This document shows, piece by piece, positions 33,777 through 45,073 of a stretch of DNA of 64,000 nt. Every line of letters begins with the position of its first letter. The stretch's first letter is position 1. The notes under the pieces are model-generated. The model saw only the letters and a list, made by a program, of their open reading frames with translations, had not been told where the DNA came from and did not search any database. Source of the stretch: Selaginella moellendorffii (Eukaryota > Streptophyta > Lycopodiopsida > Selaginellales > Selaginellaceae); NCBI RefSeq assembly GCF_000143415.4, contig NW_003314290.1, forward strand, positions 487,470-551,469, in the 5' to 3' direction. The translations under genes and the position numbers were made by a program.

Positions 33777-34195
33777 AAGCTGGTGGATATGTATGCTAAA
33801 TTAGTGCTGGGATTGCAACAAACCTCCAAGAAGTGGCCTTTGAGGTTTTCTCTTGATTTCTCTCAAGGCTCCAACCAGATCATATATTCTTTGTGGCAGT
33901 TCTCGAGGCTTGCAGTCACTTTGCAACTGGCTGCTCCACTGGATAACACATGGCTTTTCATGCTGAGGCAGCCAGAAGAGGACTTGATACCAGCCTTTTC
34001 ATTGTCAGCAGTTTACAAGATATGTACTCCAGGGGTGGACGCCCAGAGAGAAACTGGAGTCGTGGAATGATGTTCTCATTCTGGGATACGCAAAAAATGG
34101 CGAAGAAGAGCTGGTACTAAAGCTACTCACAGAGCTAAAAGTGAAAAACTGCTGACCAGATGTTTTGGCTTCCTTGATTTCGTCCTGTAAGTTTT
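33777..34195 (+). pseudogene. PPR gene fragment
   Basis: Fragments in different frames match PLS-class PPR motifs: KLVDMYAKL (33777-33805) and SWNDVLILGYAKNGEEELV (about 34060-34118), the latter followed by an in-frame stop and then PDVLASLISSC. The order is that of a normal PPR array, but stops and missing motifs make it a pseudogene related to the genes at 46-52 kb. Confidence 0.6.
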
Positions 34196-35186
34196 GATCA
34201 TTTCCTAATGGGCTGTTCGCCTGTCGACTTGATCCGACCATTGGCAGCCGTTGGATTGAGTCAAGTTCTCTGCGAGATCTTGGCAGCTAGCAGCCAGGTT
34301 CTCCAAAACTTAGCAGCCGTATGTGTCCATTAATGGTCTTGCACACAACTCATTAAAGGAATTCTTGGGCATAAGTTCGCCCATCTAGAACTCCTCCTTC
34401 CTCATTTTTCTTATACTACTTTCTTTTTCCTTGTTTTTGTGATTAGGGATGCAAGGCCAAGAATCTGTGATGAGCTTTATCAACATGAGAAAAATGCACT
34501 TTCTTGGGGAATCATGAACTTCTAAGTTCATAGTTGTCTTTTTAGTTAGTGCTGTAATCAATTCCCTATAGGTACAAATGTGGTGATATCTGGTGGGGAA
34601 GGTAAAATTAGAAAATATTCTCCAATAGTATCCTTTTTATTTTTATTCCTTCTCTTTTAAATCTAGATTTGTATAATAGATCTAGAATTTTAATTATTTC
34701 CCACTTAAGTACTATAATTAGTCCTCACTCCTTCATAGGGGTTTAAGCTTTCCCTTTAGGATAGAAGTGGGGGAGTAGGGGTACTTATATTAGGTTATTA
34801 TGCCATAATGTTTAAGGTCTTAAAGTAAGATGCATCCATGGCTTGGGATTAAGAGGGTTCCTTAATTAAATTTTATTGTACTAAAGAATGTTAAGAACTT
34901 AGAGGATTAATGTGTTTAGCTGCTTGTGATTACAGGGAATGTAACTAAACCTTAAGTCCAATCTAACTCAAAGAAGGGGATTAGAAAAGAATTTAAGAAT
35001 CTGTAAATGGATGGTTAACACCCTATTACTCGTGTAGTGAATAGTTAAATCTAGATAGGACCAAGTAGGATCTGGTACAATAGGTGAAAACCTTAGTAAA
35101 AGAACTTAACTAAAGCTAAGGCAATAGTAGTTGAATAGACAAGGTAAACTGGCAAATTGGAAAGAAAAAATTTATAATTTACAATT

Positions 35187-35198
35187 TGGTATCAGAGC
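35187..35198 (+). other. Primer-binding site
   Basis: TGGTATCAGAGC is the standard plant LTR-retrotransposon site complementary to the 3' end of initiator Met-tRNA. It lies 3 bases after the putative LTR end (ACA, 35183). Confidence 0.7.
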
Positions 35199-36591
35199 TT
35201 TTTCTTTTGTTCTAGCAAAGGATAGAGGTGGATTTCTAAGAAATGGCTAAAGTAGGGTGTGAACGAACCAAAGTAGAAATAAAGCTTCATTTGAAGATGG
35301 AGCTTCCAGTTAAACAAAAAGCTATGGATAAGGAATCTTTACATGAGAAGGACTCTAATGAGGAAACTTTTAAACAAGAGTTTGGTGATGAAATTTGGTT
35401 GTCCAGGGGTTGATTAAATGCTCTGGAAAGACAATTCACTTACAGACTTGGGCTCGGGTGAAGTGATGCGTTGGAATTTGACGAATTATAAGGAAACATT
35501 GGATACAGATATTAAGGTGAATTTCAATGATAATTTGCGAAAAGGGAACACAATAGAGTTGAGGTCTATATTTAGTAAAGGAGCTAAACCAAAAGAGATA
35601 TATGGCAAAGGGAAATTCATGAAAAGTTTCTTTAAGAATGAGTCCTTAGAATTTCAGAAAGGTAGATTTGGTGGCTAGAGAGCAAGTATGTAGGGGAGTC
35701 AAGTGAAAAAGGACAAACCCACTAATAATAAAATCAAATCTGCTAGTAGTATGGCAAATAATATATATTATAATTATGGTGAAGTAGGATACTTCTCAAG
35801 AGAATGTCCCTACCCAAAAAAGGCTAGAGCCAATATGGCCACTAAATTGAGTGAAGTCCAAACTGAGGTATGTGATCTAGTCCCTGAGTTAAAGTTATTT
35901 ATTACATAAGCAATTTTGGAAGAGAGTCATTTGCAACATCTACTAACCCTCTAAGGGAAGTTCAAAGGTAATTTTGTTAAGATCTTTATTAATATAGGTG
36001 CTTTGGATAATTTTGTGGCTGTAGATATAGTTTAGCTAATAGTGCAAAGGCTCGGAGAACCAAGGATTATAAAATTTTTTCAGGTATCCAAAGCATAGAT
36101 GAGGTACTTCGACAAGTAAGAGTTAGAGTAGAGACATGGAAAGTGGATATAGATTTTATTATTTTGGATATAGTAGGGTTTTATATGATCTTCTGGATGG
36201 ATTTGTTCAATCAGTTTGTGGCAGCCTTGCATAGACAAAGTAAGAACCTGGTGGTACTAGTGAATACCCAAGGAAAATGATCTAGGGTGGAGGTATAGGA
36301 TTTAAAGGTAGGGCAATCTAAGGCTAAAAATTCCTGCTTGAACTTGGTGTTCATGAGAAGACAATTAACTAAAAGAACCAAGACAACTTTTTAGTGCTTA
36401 CTCTTAGTGGGGAGTGACAAAAGAAAGAAATACCTTCAATGATCTAGCAAGTGTTAAACCAATTTCGAAATACCATGCTAGAGGAACTATCAACAAGGTA
36501 TACTTTGCCCAATTGATAGAATATAAGATCAAGTTAGTCAAGGGTGCTAAAACGATGGTTCATCCCCCCTATTAGTTAAATTAAAAGGAAC

Positions 36592-37330
36592 TTGAGGAGC
36601 TCAAATGCCAACTTGAGGAGTTGGTGGATAAAGTATGTTAGGTTAAGTAAGTCATTATATAGGATGTTGATGTTATTTGTGAAAAAAAAAGATGGTTCTA
36701 TGTGCATGTGCCTAGATTACCAGTTGCTCAACAAGTATACAAAGAAGAATAAGTACTTTTTATTAAAGATTGAGGACCTGTTCAATAAATTGGGAAAGAC
36801 AAAATACTTTTTGAAAATTGACTTAAGGTCAGGATGCTACCTGATTAGGGTAGTAGAGAAAGATGTCGAGAAGACAACTTATCGAACAAGGTCTGAAGCT
36901 TTGAGTTTCTAGTAATACCTTTTAGGTTGTACAATGTGTTAGCAATATTCTTGGTGCTGATGAACCATATTTTTATACCATATTTAGATCACTTCATAGT
37001 CGTCTAGATTGATTACATTCTGATCTATAGTAATATACTAAAGGAGCATGCCAAACACTTGATGAAGGTGTTTGAGAAACTAAGGGAATACAAGTTGTAT
37101 GCTAAAAAGAGCAAATGTGACTTTGCTTAACAAGAGGTAAAGTTTCTTAAGCATGTATTGGGCAAGGATACACTTAAGATGGACCCTAGAAGGTCCAAGC
37201 GATCAAAGAATGGGAATAACCATTGAATGTACATGAGTTAAAGGCGTTTTTGGGGTTATACAACTACTATTGAAAGTTTATCAAAAACTATTTGAGAGTA
37301 ACCATGCCTTTAACGGACCAAACAGAAAAA
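36592..37330 (+). pseudogene. Ty3/gypsy reverse transcriptase remnant
   Basis: The first part (36592-36912) is open and reads LFVKKKDGSMCMCLDYQLLNK and YFLKIDLRSGCYLIRV, the conserved fingers and palm of gypsy reverse transcriptases. The catalytic YxDD motif survives only as IDYILIYS (about 37010), so the second Asp is lost. The connection domain (ELKAFLGLYNYY, then KFIKNY) follows in other frames with a stop. Confidence 0.8.
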
Positions 37331-37360
37331 GGGAAAATAATATAGATAATAGAATGTGAG

Positions 37361-37790
37361 GTGGCATTTGTCCACCTTAAAAGGAAATTGAAAGAGACTC
37401 ATGTGTTAGTATTACTAGACTTTGATAAGAACTTTGAAGTAGAAATGAATGCTTCATACTTTGCATTAGGTGTAGTTTTTAAACAAGACAACCACTTAAT
37501 GGCATTCTTCTCAAAGAAGTTAGATAAAACTCAGCAAAAGTGGCATGTCTCTGAAAAAGAACTGTTTGTGGTGATTAAGGCACTCAAGGACTAGCAATAC
37601 TACCTTGGGAGATATTTTAAAGTATACATGGATAATATGGCAATGAAACACTTTTTGTCATAGCCCAACTTTTAAGGAAAACAAGGTAGTGGGCTAATGC
37701 TTTGATTGAGTTCAATTGCGAGATTTTATATAAGAGCAATATTATGGTAGATGCTCTAAGTCAAAAAGAAAATTTAAAATTAGCGATATC
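37361..37790 (+). pseudogene. Ty3/gypsy RNase H remnant
   Basis: AFVHLKRKLKETHVLVLLDF and FFSKKLDKTQQKWHVSEKEL (37361-37594) match the RNase H region of gypsy polyproteins; the first catalytic Asp is changed (EMNAS for the usual ETDAS). Degraded text (YMDNMAMKHFLS, then MVDALSQKENL) continues to about 37790. Integrase is absent. Confidence 0.8.
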
Positions 37791-37932
37791 CAACATAATA
37801 ACAATCTTTTATAGTGATATGTAGACAGTGTATGAGGATGATGGTCTAACACAAGAAGTGTTGCTAAAGAACTAAGAGGTGTGGGATACTTACCAAAGAG
37901 GTGAGTTGCCTAGGGAAGAGAAAACAAGTTAT

Positions 37933-40264
37933 TGTAAACGATTAATTTTTCCATTCTACTTTAGTCACTTAACCACATCTCCAACCACTTGGAGGAGTCT
38001 CATTCACAACCTCCATAAGTCCAATTTAGGATTTGAGGCTTGCTAACCCCGTGAATAGCATCCATACCACTCAACCTTTACACTTGGTCCAAGTGCTCCA
38101 CATGTCTAATCCCATGACCGATACCCCAAGGTATCATTGACATATCAACCCATTACGCTAAGGCCATGCCCATTCACCTTGGTCACACTAGTGGTCCAAT
38201 ATCACCTACATCACAATCCCATCTCTCAAAGACTGAGTCATCCATCCATGAGTGATCATCCCAGATCCACTCCTTAGCATCCTTAGGATGCCCATAGACA
38301 TGGGGAATAGCCTTCCCCAATATCTCTTTTCCAGTCCCCACCAAGTCCCTTTTTGTCCATGGTCGTGTTTGCCAACATTGTCACTGGATTAAGGCCTACA
38401 AGCCCAACCGCTAAGTCCCATTGTCCACTGGGACTTCCTCACCGTGTGACCATATCCTTGGTCACCACACCAGAGGATTAGTCCTCTTCCTTTCCACAGT
38501 CTGGGACTTTGGGACAACATTTCAGAACACCGTGGTCTTACGAGAGCCTCATGGGTACTCTCCCCGCCTTCTACCTTTGGGTGCTCTAGCCATGGGCTTA
38601 GAGTGAGGTTCTATTGAGCCACGCTAGGTATCCAAGAAGGTAATGCCACCCACGCTTGGACTAGGAGTATAGACTATTTGATCTCTCGGGGGAACTAAAG
38701 TCGGCTTTTGAACACTTCACCAAGCTACCCCACTTGTCGGTCCATATTCACTCTAGCATTGGACTTCCCAATGGTTATCTCATCACCCAACACCTAGGCA
38801 CAACCTTCCTAGGTTAAACTAGCCTTTCCTGGCCAAACTGGCTCCACTGGGATCCAACCCCTACACTCTCCCTACTATACTTTTAGAACACCCTCCCCCC
38901 CCTTTTGCCCCCAGGAGGGACGATCGCTTTGGGCTTTCACCCAACTACCTGTATTAGTATTTGGACTTGGACTTGGACTCGGATTCGGACTCGGACTCAG
39001 TCTCAGACTCGGTCTCGGACTTAGACTTTGTCTTGGACTCGGTCTCGGACTCGGACTCAGATTCGGACTTAGTCTCGATTTTGGTCTTGGTTCCATCTTG
39101 GACTCCATCTTGGACTCCATCTTAGGTCCATCTCAGACTCCATGTTGGGTCCATCTCTGACTCCACCTTGGGTCCATCTCGGACTCCATCTTAGGTCCAT
39201 CTTGGACTCCATCTCGGGTTCATCTCGGACTCCATCTCGAGTCCATCCTAGACTCCATCTCGAACTCCTTCTCGGACTCCATCTTGGACTTCATCTCAAA
39301 CTCCTTTTCGAACTCCTTCTTGGACTCCATCTCAGACTCCTTCTCGGACACTTCCATGTGTCATGTATTGGTCCTCTTATGTCCCTTTTCGAGAGACTCA
39401 CTTATTGCTCAATTCTTGCTTGTTCCTCGAGCACTTCGTTGGGAGTTCCACTCCCACTAGGAAGTCCAAGGCTAGAGTGAATATGGACTAACAAGCAAGG
39501 TAGCTTGATGAAGTGTTTAAGAGTCGGCTCGAATGGTCGATGCTCCCAGTCCAAATGTGGGAGGCACTACCTACTTGAATATCTGGCATGGCTCAATAGA
39601 ACCTTGCTCTACCCCCATGGCTAGAGCACCTAAAGGCGGAAGGTGGGGAGAGTACCCATGAGGCCCGCATAGGGCCACAGTATTCCAAAATGTTGTCCCA
39701 GAGTCCCGGATGGTGGAAAGGAAGAAGAATAGTCCTCTAGCGTAGTGACCCAGGATGCAGTTACATGGTGAAGAAGTCCCAAAGAACAAGGAGATTTAGT
39801 GGTCAGGTCTATGGGCCTTGATCTAGTGGCAGTGTTGGCAAACACAGCTATGAACAAAAAGGGAGTTGGGGACAGAAAAAGGATATTGGGGAAGGCTATT
39901 CCCCATGTCTACAGGCATCTTAAGGATGTTAAGGAGTGGATTTGGGATGACCACTTATAAAAAAATGATCCAATCTTTGAAAGATGGGATTGTGATGTAA
40001 GCGGTGTTGGATCATTAGTGTGATAAAGGTGGCCTTAGTGTAACGGGCTGATATGTTAATGGTACCTTTGGATGTTAGTCATGGGATTAAACACATGAAA
40101 CACTTGGACCAAATGCAAAGGCTAAGTGGCATAGATGCTATTCACGGGGCTAACAAGTCCCCAAGTCCAAAATAGAACTTATGAAGGTTGTGAGTGAGAC
40201 TCCTTCAAGTGGTCGGAAATGTGGTTAAGTGACTAAAGTAGAATGGAAAATTTAGTCACTTACA
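37933..40264. mobile_element. Foldback element, copy D, with long inverted arms
   Basis: Two inverted arms of about 0.8 kb (37933-38768 and 39460-40264) flank a 0.7-kb loop holding the CTCGGACTCCATCT minisatellite (38955-39355). The outermost 45 bases match each other closely (TGTAA..TTTTCCATTCTACTTTAG). Each terminus is itself palindromic: TAAGTGACTAAA, a 13-nt loop, TTTAGTCACTTA (40226-40262). No transposase is present. It is the most complete member of the family that includes 10747-12939. It abuts the end of the gypsy relic. Confidence 0.75.
38955..39355 (+). repeat. CTCGGACTCCATCT minisatellite, third array
   Basis: It has the same bipartite array as at 10780-11200 (GACTTG hexamers, then 14-23-bp units), here in the loop between the foldback arms. 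Confidence 0.8.
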
Positions 40265-40369
40265 TACTGGTAAATTTTTTATCTCAATCTGAGATAATTT
40301 CTTCTAGTCTTCCCCTTTTTCAAAGAATAGATTTGCCACATCACTTGGGGGGGGGGGGGGGGGGGGGGG

Positions 40370-41229
40370 NNNNNNNNNNNNNNNNNNNNNNNNNNNNNNN
40401 NNNNNNNNNNNNNNNNNNNNNNNNNNNNNNNNNNNNNNNNNNNNNNNNNNNNNNNNNNNNNNNNNNNNNNNNNNNNNNNNNNNNNNNNNNNNNNNNNNNN
40501 NNNNNNNNNNNNNNNNNNNNNNNNNNNNNNNNNNNNNNNNNNNNNNNNNNNNNNNNNNNNNNNNNNNNNNNNNNNNNNNNNNNNNNNNNNNNNNNNNNNN
40601 NNNNNNNNNNNNNNNNNNNNNNNNNNNNNNNNNNNNNNNNNNNNNNNNNNNNNNNNNNNNNNNNNNNNNNNNNNNNNNNNNNNNNNNNNNNNNNNNNNNN
40701 NNNNNNNNNNNNNNNNNNNNNNNNNNNNNNNNNNNNNNNNNNNNNNNNNNNNNNNNNNNNNNNNNNNNNNNNNNNNNNNNNNNNNNNNNNNNNNNNNNNN
40801 NNNNNNNNNNNNNNNNNNNNNNNNNNNNNNNNNNNNNNNNNNNNNNNNNNNNNNNNNNNNNNNNNNNNNNNNNNNNNNNNNNNNNNNNNNNNNNNNNNNN
40901 NNNNNNNNNNNNNNNNNNNNNNNNNNNNNNNNNNNNNNNNNNNNNNNNNNNNNNNNNNNNNNNNNNNNNNNNNNNNNNNNNNNNNNNNNNNNNNNNNNNN
41001 NNNNNNNNNNNNNNNNNNNNNNNNNNNNNNNNNNNNNNNNNNNNNNNNNNNNNNNNNNNNNNNNNNNNNNNNNNNNNNNNNNNNNNNNNNNNNNNNNNNN
41101 NNNNNNNNNNNNNNNNNNNNNNNNNNNNNNNNNNNNNNNNNNNNNNNNNNNNNNNNNNNNNNNNNNNNNNNNNNNNNNNNNNNNNNNNNNNNNNNNNNNN
41201 NNNNNNNNNNNNNNNNNNNNNNNNNNNNN
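40370..41229. other. Assembly gap (860 N)
   Basis: A run of N preceded by 23 G (40347-40369), which is probably a sequencing artefact at the gap edge. Frames spanning it are meaningless. Confidence 0.99.
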
Positions 41230-41231
41230 TC

Positions 41232-41326
41232 CAAAGCCTCCCAATTCCTACTTGTCTGTGGGGATATCCTATGATGAAGTTCATCATAAAATATTTCCAC
41301 AGACAAGTAGGAATTGGGAGGCTTTG
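41232..41326. repeat. Perfect 30-bp inverted repeat beside the gap
   Basis: The arms are 41232-41261 (CAAAGCCTCCCAATTCC..) and 41297-41326 (the exact complement), with a 35-base loop that contains its own perfect 8-bp palindrome (ATGATGAA-G-TTCATCAT). No mismatch occurs in the arms. Confidence 0.85.
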
Positions 41327-41584
41327 CAACAAGCCCCCACTAGCTTTAGTCATGGCCTTAACCTATTGATGTGTTAGATATATCTTTACATAGTCTTAAA
41401 TTTTCTTAGTCATGTCTAGTTAATGATACTTTCTTTTAAGTAAACCCATTGTCTTAGGCACTCTGCCATGTCTTGCAAGATATCTATCATGACACTCTTT
41501 TAAGGCTGTCTTCCTTAGTTCCTTTTATAGAACATACACCCTCATTTGCTTATAATAAATAAGTTTATTGCATTCCACATAACT

Positions 41585-41905
41585 GTAAGACCCAAAGTGA
41601 AGCCGAAAGGGCACCACGTGGTGGTGGCTGAAGTGAAAGCCAAACAAGCGTAACACGTTTGGATTAAAAGTTCCGGCTTGAAAGGTCGAAAGATTTCAGG
41701 TCCATCTCAGACTTTTATTGCTTGTCTTGTGCTCGTTCCTTGAGCACTTCGTTGAGAATTCCACTCCCACTCTCGACTTTTCAAATTAGAGCTTTTAGTC
41801 TAAATGTGTTATGTTCGTTTGGCTTCTGCTTCGGCTACTACTACATGGCATTCTTTTGGCTTCATTTTGGGGGTTAGAGATTTGTGTCTCATACAGTACT
41901 TATAG
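41585..41905. repeat. Short foldback-like relative of the minisatellite element
   Basis: The left half (41585-41690, AAAGTGAAGCCGAAAGGGCACC..) and right half (41730-41885) are imperfect inverted copies of the 260-bp module that follows the minisatellite in copies A and C. The right end reads GATTTGTGTCTCATAC. Confidence 0.6.
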
Positions 41906-42600
41906 AGCAATATTGCACCAAGTTAAAATTCAATACAGCTTATCACCTACAGACAAGTATTGAATCAAGTATGATAACAATGACACTTTTTGACAGATGG
42001 GCAAACAAAAAGAATAAATAAGTAGTTGGAAGATTATTTGCGATGCTATGTGTTCAAAGACCAAATTGATTAGGTAAGTTATTTGGGACTTGCAGAAATT
42101 TAATTTTAAAATTTGATTTATTTTTAAATAAAATAAAAATACTAGTATATATATTTTTTAAAATTTTAAAATAATTTTAAATTTTAATAAACTATACATA
42201 AAATTAAGGTAAGCTATGGTTATAAAGTTTAAAAATATAATATTTTTTTCCATTTTCATATCTATATAAAAGTTTTTAAAAGTAAAATTATACCTTGCAA
42301 AAACTAATAGTACTATAATATTATTTTTATATTTTTAATATGATTCAAGCTTATTGGCACAAAACATTATTTCAAAAGTATAAATTTTTAAATCTATACC
42401 ATACACTAAAACTATTACAACTATTAGTAGTTTGACATTTCAACCATTATTTTAATATTTAAAGGAATCACTAAAAAATTTATTAAAAATGTTAAATTTT
42501 ACTACAGAAATTCTGTCATACTTAGAGCTCTATTATGTTAAATATCTAATATCTTTAACCGTTATCCTTTTTGTAAAGTTGTGCCGTTTCGATTAGGGCA
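41906..42600. other. AT-rich upstream flank of the bZIP gene
   Basis: Strongly AT-rich, with no frame above 60 codons and no recognised element. It marks the boundary between the repeat block and the gene island. Confidence 0.45.
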
Positions 42601-42605
42601 ACGTT

Positions 42606-42615
42606 AAACCCTAAA
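42606..42615 (+). promoter_or_regulatory. Telo-box
   Basis: AAACCCTAAA lies 146 bases before the start codon at 42752, within the likely 5' leader or core promoter. Confidence 0.45.
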
Positions 42616-42751
42616 CGTTTGAGCAGAGATCTCTAGGACTCTTGGGAGAGAGAACTCTCTGGTTAGTAATCTTCTGCAAGATTCGTCTCCTCCAGATGGG
42701 TGATCTTCCTTTTTGTGTGCGTTTGTCTTCCTTGCCAAGGATTCAGGATCG

Positions 42752-44143
42752 ATGGCTCTTCCAAAGCTGGCAATGCAGCAGGAGCCCTCTTTGTTTGGGG
42801 AATTGGATGATCCGGAATGGATCGCCCTCTACCCGGAGCAGGACGAAAGCAGGGATCTCTTGCAGCGCGGCGGCGACATTCCCGCCAAATTTTCGAGCGG
42901 CGGCGGCGAGATGGTGGTGGTGGCGCCGCCATCGTGCTCCGCCGGAGCCGGCGGCGAGAGGAGGATTCTCAAGAGGTTGGGTAAGAGAAAGAGCTCCTCC
43001 GTCATCGTGTCGGACGAGAGCGAGGATTTCATCGTGAGGAAGCATCACGATTCCCTCCGGCAGCGGAAGAAGGTGTTCGTGGGCGATCTGGAGAGGAAGC
43101 TGGGATCCATGACGACGGCGATCGAGGAGCTAAACAGCGCCATCAATCTCATCGGTGGGGACAAGAAGTTTAAGGTGGTGAGAAACTCTTATCTCCTTCA
43201 CCAGGGAGCGGTGCCACCGCCGCCACCTCCGCCGCCGCCACCACCTTCTTTCTTTGCCTCTTCCCCGCTTCCGGGAGGTGCTAGCGGCGCGAAGACGATC
43301 CGTTCGAAGAGGAGCAAGCTCCCCAAGCGCGACCACAGCAAAGGATTTGGATTTAAAGAGGCGAGGAGGATGATCAAGAGGCCGGCCAGCGCTCTTCTCT
43401 TGGTTTTTCTCTGCCTGGTGATGCTCTTCTTCCCGATCAAAGTCGGGATCCAAGGCCTGGGGAGCTCCCAGAGTTTTGGAGGATCATCACCCGCGACGCA
43501 GAGGTGGTCGACGATGAGTTCTCGCGATCACGAGCGATGGCCGCCTTCTACTTATGCTTCGAGAATACACGGGATGGAGATTCCACGCTTTACCCGCGGT
43601 GGTGTGGAGGGATCCAGCATCCCGGGCCGGGGTACCAGCGTGGGCAGTGAGAAAAAAGACGAAGGCTCGAGCGCTTCTTCTCCGAGCAGCAAGGTTAATG
43701 ACTCTACGAACACAGCGAAAGTTGCTGCTACTGGTGAAGACGCTCCATTCATGCAGCAGTGGGACAACTCGGGTGAGAAAGAACGTTTTTTTTTCTTTTC
43801 CTTTTGATCCATTGGACTGGCTAAACTCTCGTGTTCTTGTTTTAGAGCAGTCTTTACGGCTGGAAAGTGCACCCAAGTCTTCCAGTTTCGATCCAGCTCC
43901 GAGGGGAATGTAGCAGGGTCCCGCATGATCCGGAAGAAACAGCTCAACGATCGTCCGGGACCCGGGATCCAACTCACCAAGAACAAAGTCGTGCCTCCTC
44001 CGATGGTGGTCTCGGTTTTGCCAAAGAAATCCATGTCGGGGCCTACAGGTGGTGAAGTTTTCGTCGTGGTGGCCATCGACGGGGTAAAGTATGTCACTTA
44101 TTCGTGCAGCCTTCCGCAGCAAATCATGGCGGCAGGGCCGTGA
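42752..44143 (+). CDS. Membrane-tethered bZIP factor, bZIP17/28 family
   Basis: Known bZIP17/28 proteins sit in the ER membrane and are released by proteolysis in the Golgi to activate stress genes. Two exons (42752-43772, 43851-44143; 78-nt intron) give 437 aa. In order: an acidic N-terminus (EPSLFGELDDPEW), a basic/zipper region RQRKKVFVGDLERKLGSM..IEELN (about residues 105-130), a proline run, one membrane segment ALLLVFLCLVMLFFPI (about 215-230), and a luminal domain. The luminal blocks VFTAGKCTQVFQF, PMVVSVL and FVVVAIDGVKYVTYSC are diagnostic of this family. Oddities: the invariant basic-region Asn is Val (V-R-K-H-H in place of N-R-E-S-A), the zipper is short, and the usual RRIL cleavage site is not present after the membrane segment; RKKQL is the nearest candidate. 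An out-of-frame ATG at 42696 overlaps the start. Confidence 0.85.
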
Positions 44144-44930
44144 TAGGACCAACTTAGCGACAAACAAAGCTCAAATTTCAGGCAAGCAAATACCAAGCAA
44201 ACTTTTCTTTCCTCCTTCGTTCGCACTTAATCATGATCACCGACAGGGAAAGAGCAACAGTGATCGTATATCGGGGTCTATGATTTCTTCGTCTGGGGAT
44301 TGTGGTCACCAGCAAGGCAGGAAAAAAAACACACACACACACACTAGCAGTGTGCTGGGCCAAACGTCAACTTCGAGCTTTTGACAAGTGGACAGAACTG
44401 TATAGACGGGCTCTCTCATTCTCGCAGGTTCTCGCAGGTCCCACGAAGTGGCTGGGTTTTTGGTTTGGGTGGAACTTTGGATTAGAGTACGGAGCTCTAG
44501 CATCACAAATCTTCGCAGCAAACAGGAAGAATTTGCAAGGGTGTTGCAAGTGTAGAACTTTTTGGGACGCGTTCTACTTATCTCTCGCTTGGGCGAGACG
44601 ATAGCTACGTGGGAAGTGTGGAGCGAAGCTCATGGGAAGCGTGCGGGATAGAAAAAAAACGGGATTGACTAACAGGGGGAATCAGGAAAAGTGGCGAAGA
44701 AACACGGAAGCGTGGATCTCAAAGGCGTGTGTAGCGAGTTTTTCGCCTATGATTTTTCTCTCTGACGACTTACGGGGGTCACTAAAGAAGCAATGACGGC
44801 GGCTATGGCGGCTAAGTAGAGAGACGCTACGCTACTGTTTTGGACAGAGGAATAGAAAACCAAGATAAGTCAGGAAGCTTGCGGAGCACTTAAGCAGAAC
44901 TTGCGACCACGTTTTTTTTTTCCCACTGGA
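44144..44930. other. Intergenic, no gene seen
   Basis: It contains a (CA)n run (44329-44342) and short frames only. It lies between the bZIP stop and the MsrA promoter. Confidence 0.5.
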
Positions 44931-44932
44931 GT

Positions 44933-44939
44933 ATATAAG
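44933..44939 (+). promoter_or_regulatory. TATA box of the MsrA gene
   Basis: TATATAAG-type sequence in GGAGTATATAAGCTC lies 135-140 bases before the start codon at 45074, a normal distance for a promoter with a leader of about 100 nt. Confidence 0.5.
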
Positions 44940-45073
44940 CTCTCCACCGAGGTTACATTCTTTACCAAGATCAAAGACAACGACAGCGAGTTCTCCAAGT
45001 AGAGCTCTCTTTCCTTTTCTACTTTCCCTCATCTCCAAGGACGAGGAAGCTCAAGAACCTCTGGGACACAAGT

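Larger units (their letters stand above)
34572..37932 (+). mobile_element. Degenerate Ty3/gypsy retrotransposon
   Basis: The order is Ty3/gypsy-like: a possible 5' LTR (34572-35183, TGTGG..TTACA), a tRNA-Met-type primer site (35187-35198), a Gag-like region from ATG 35243 with a damaged zinc knuckle (YYNYGEVGYFSREC, first Cys lost, 35764-35805), then reverse transcriptase and RNase H. Integrase and 3' LTR are missing: the sequence breaks off where the foldback element begins at 37933. Many stops and frameshifts mean it is long dead. The LTR start is a guess, since no second LTR is available to compare. Confidence 0.7.

Noticed and set aside
40243-41353. Long frames across the N run
   Set aside because: They consist almost entirely of unknown residues in an assembly gap.
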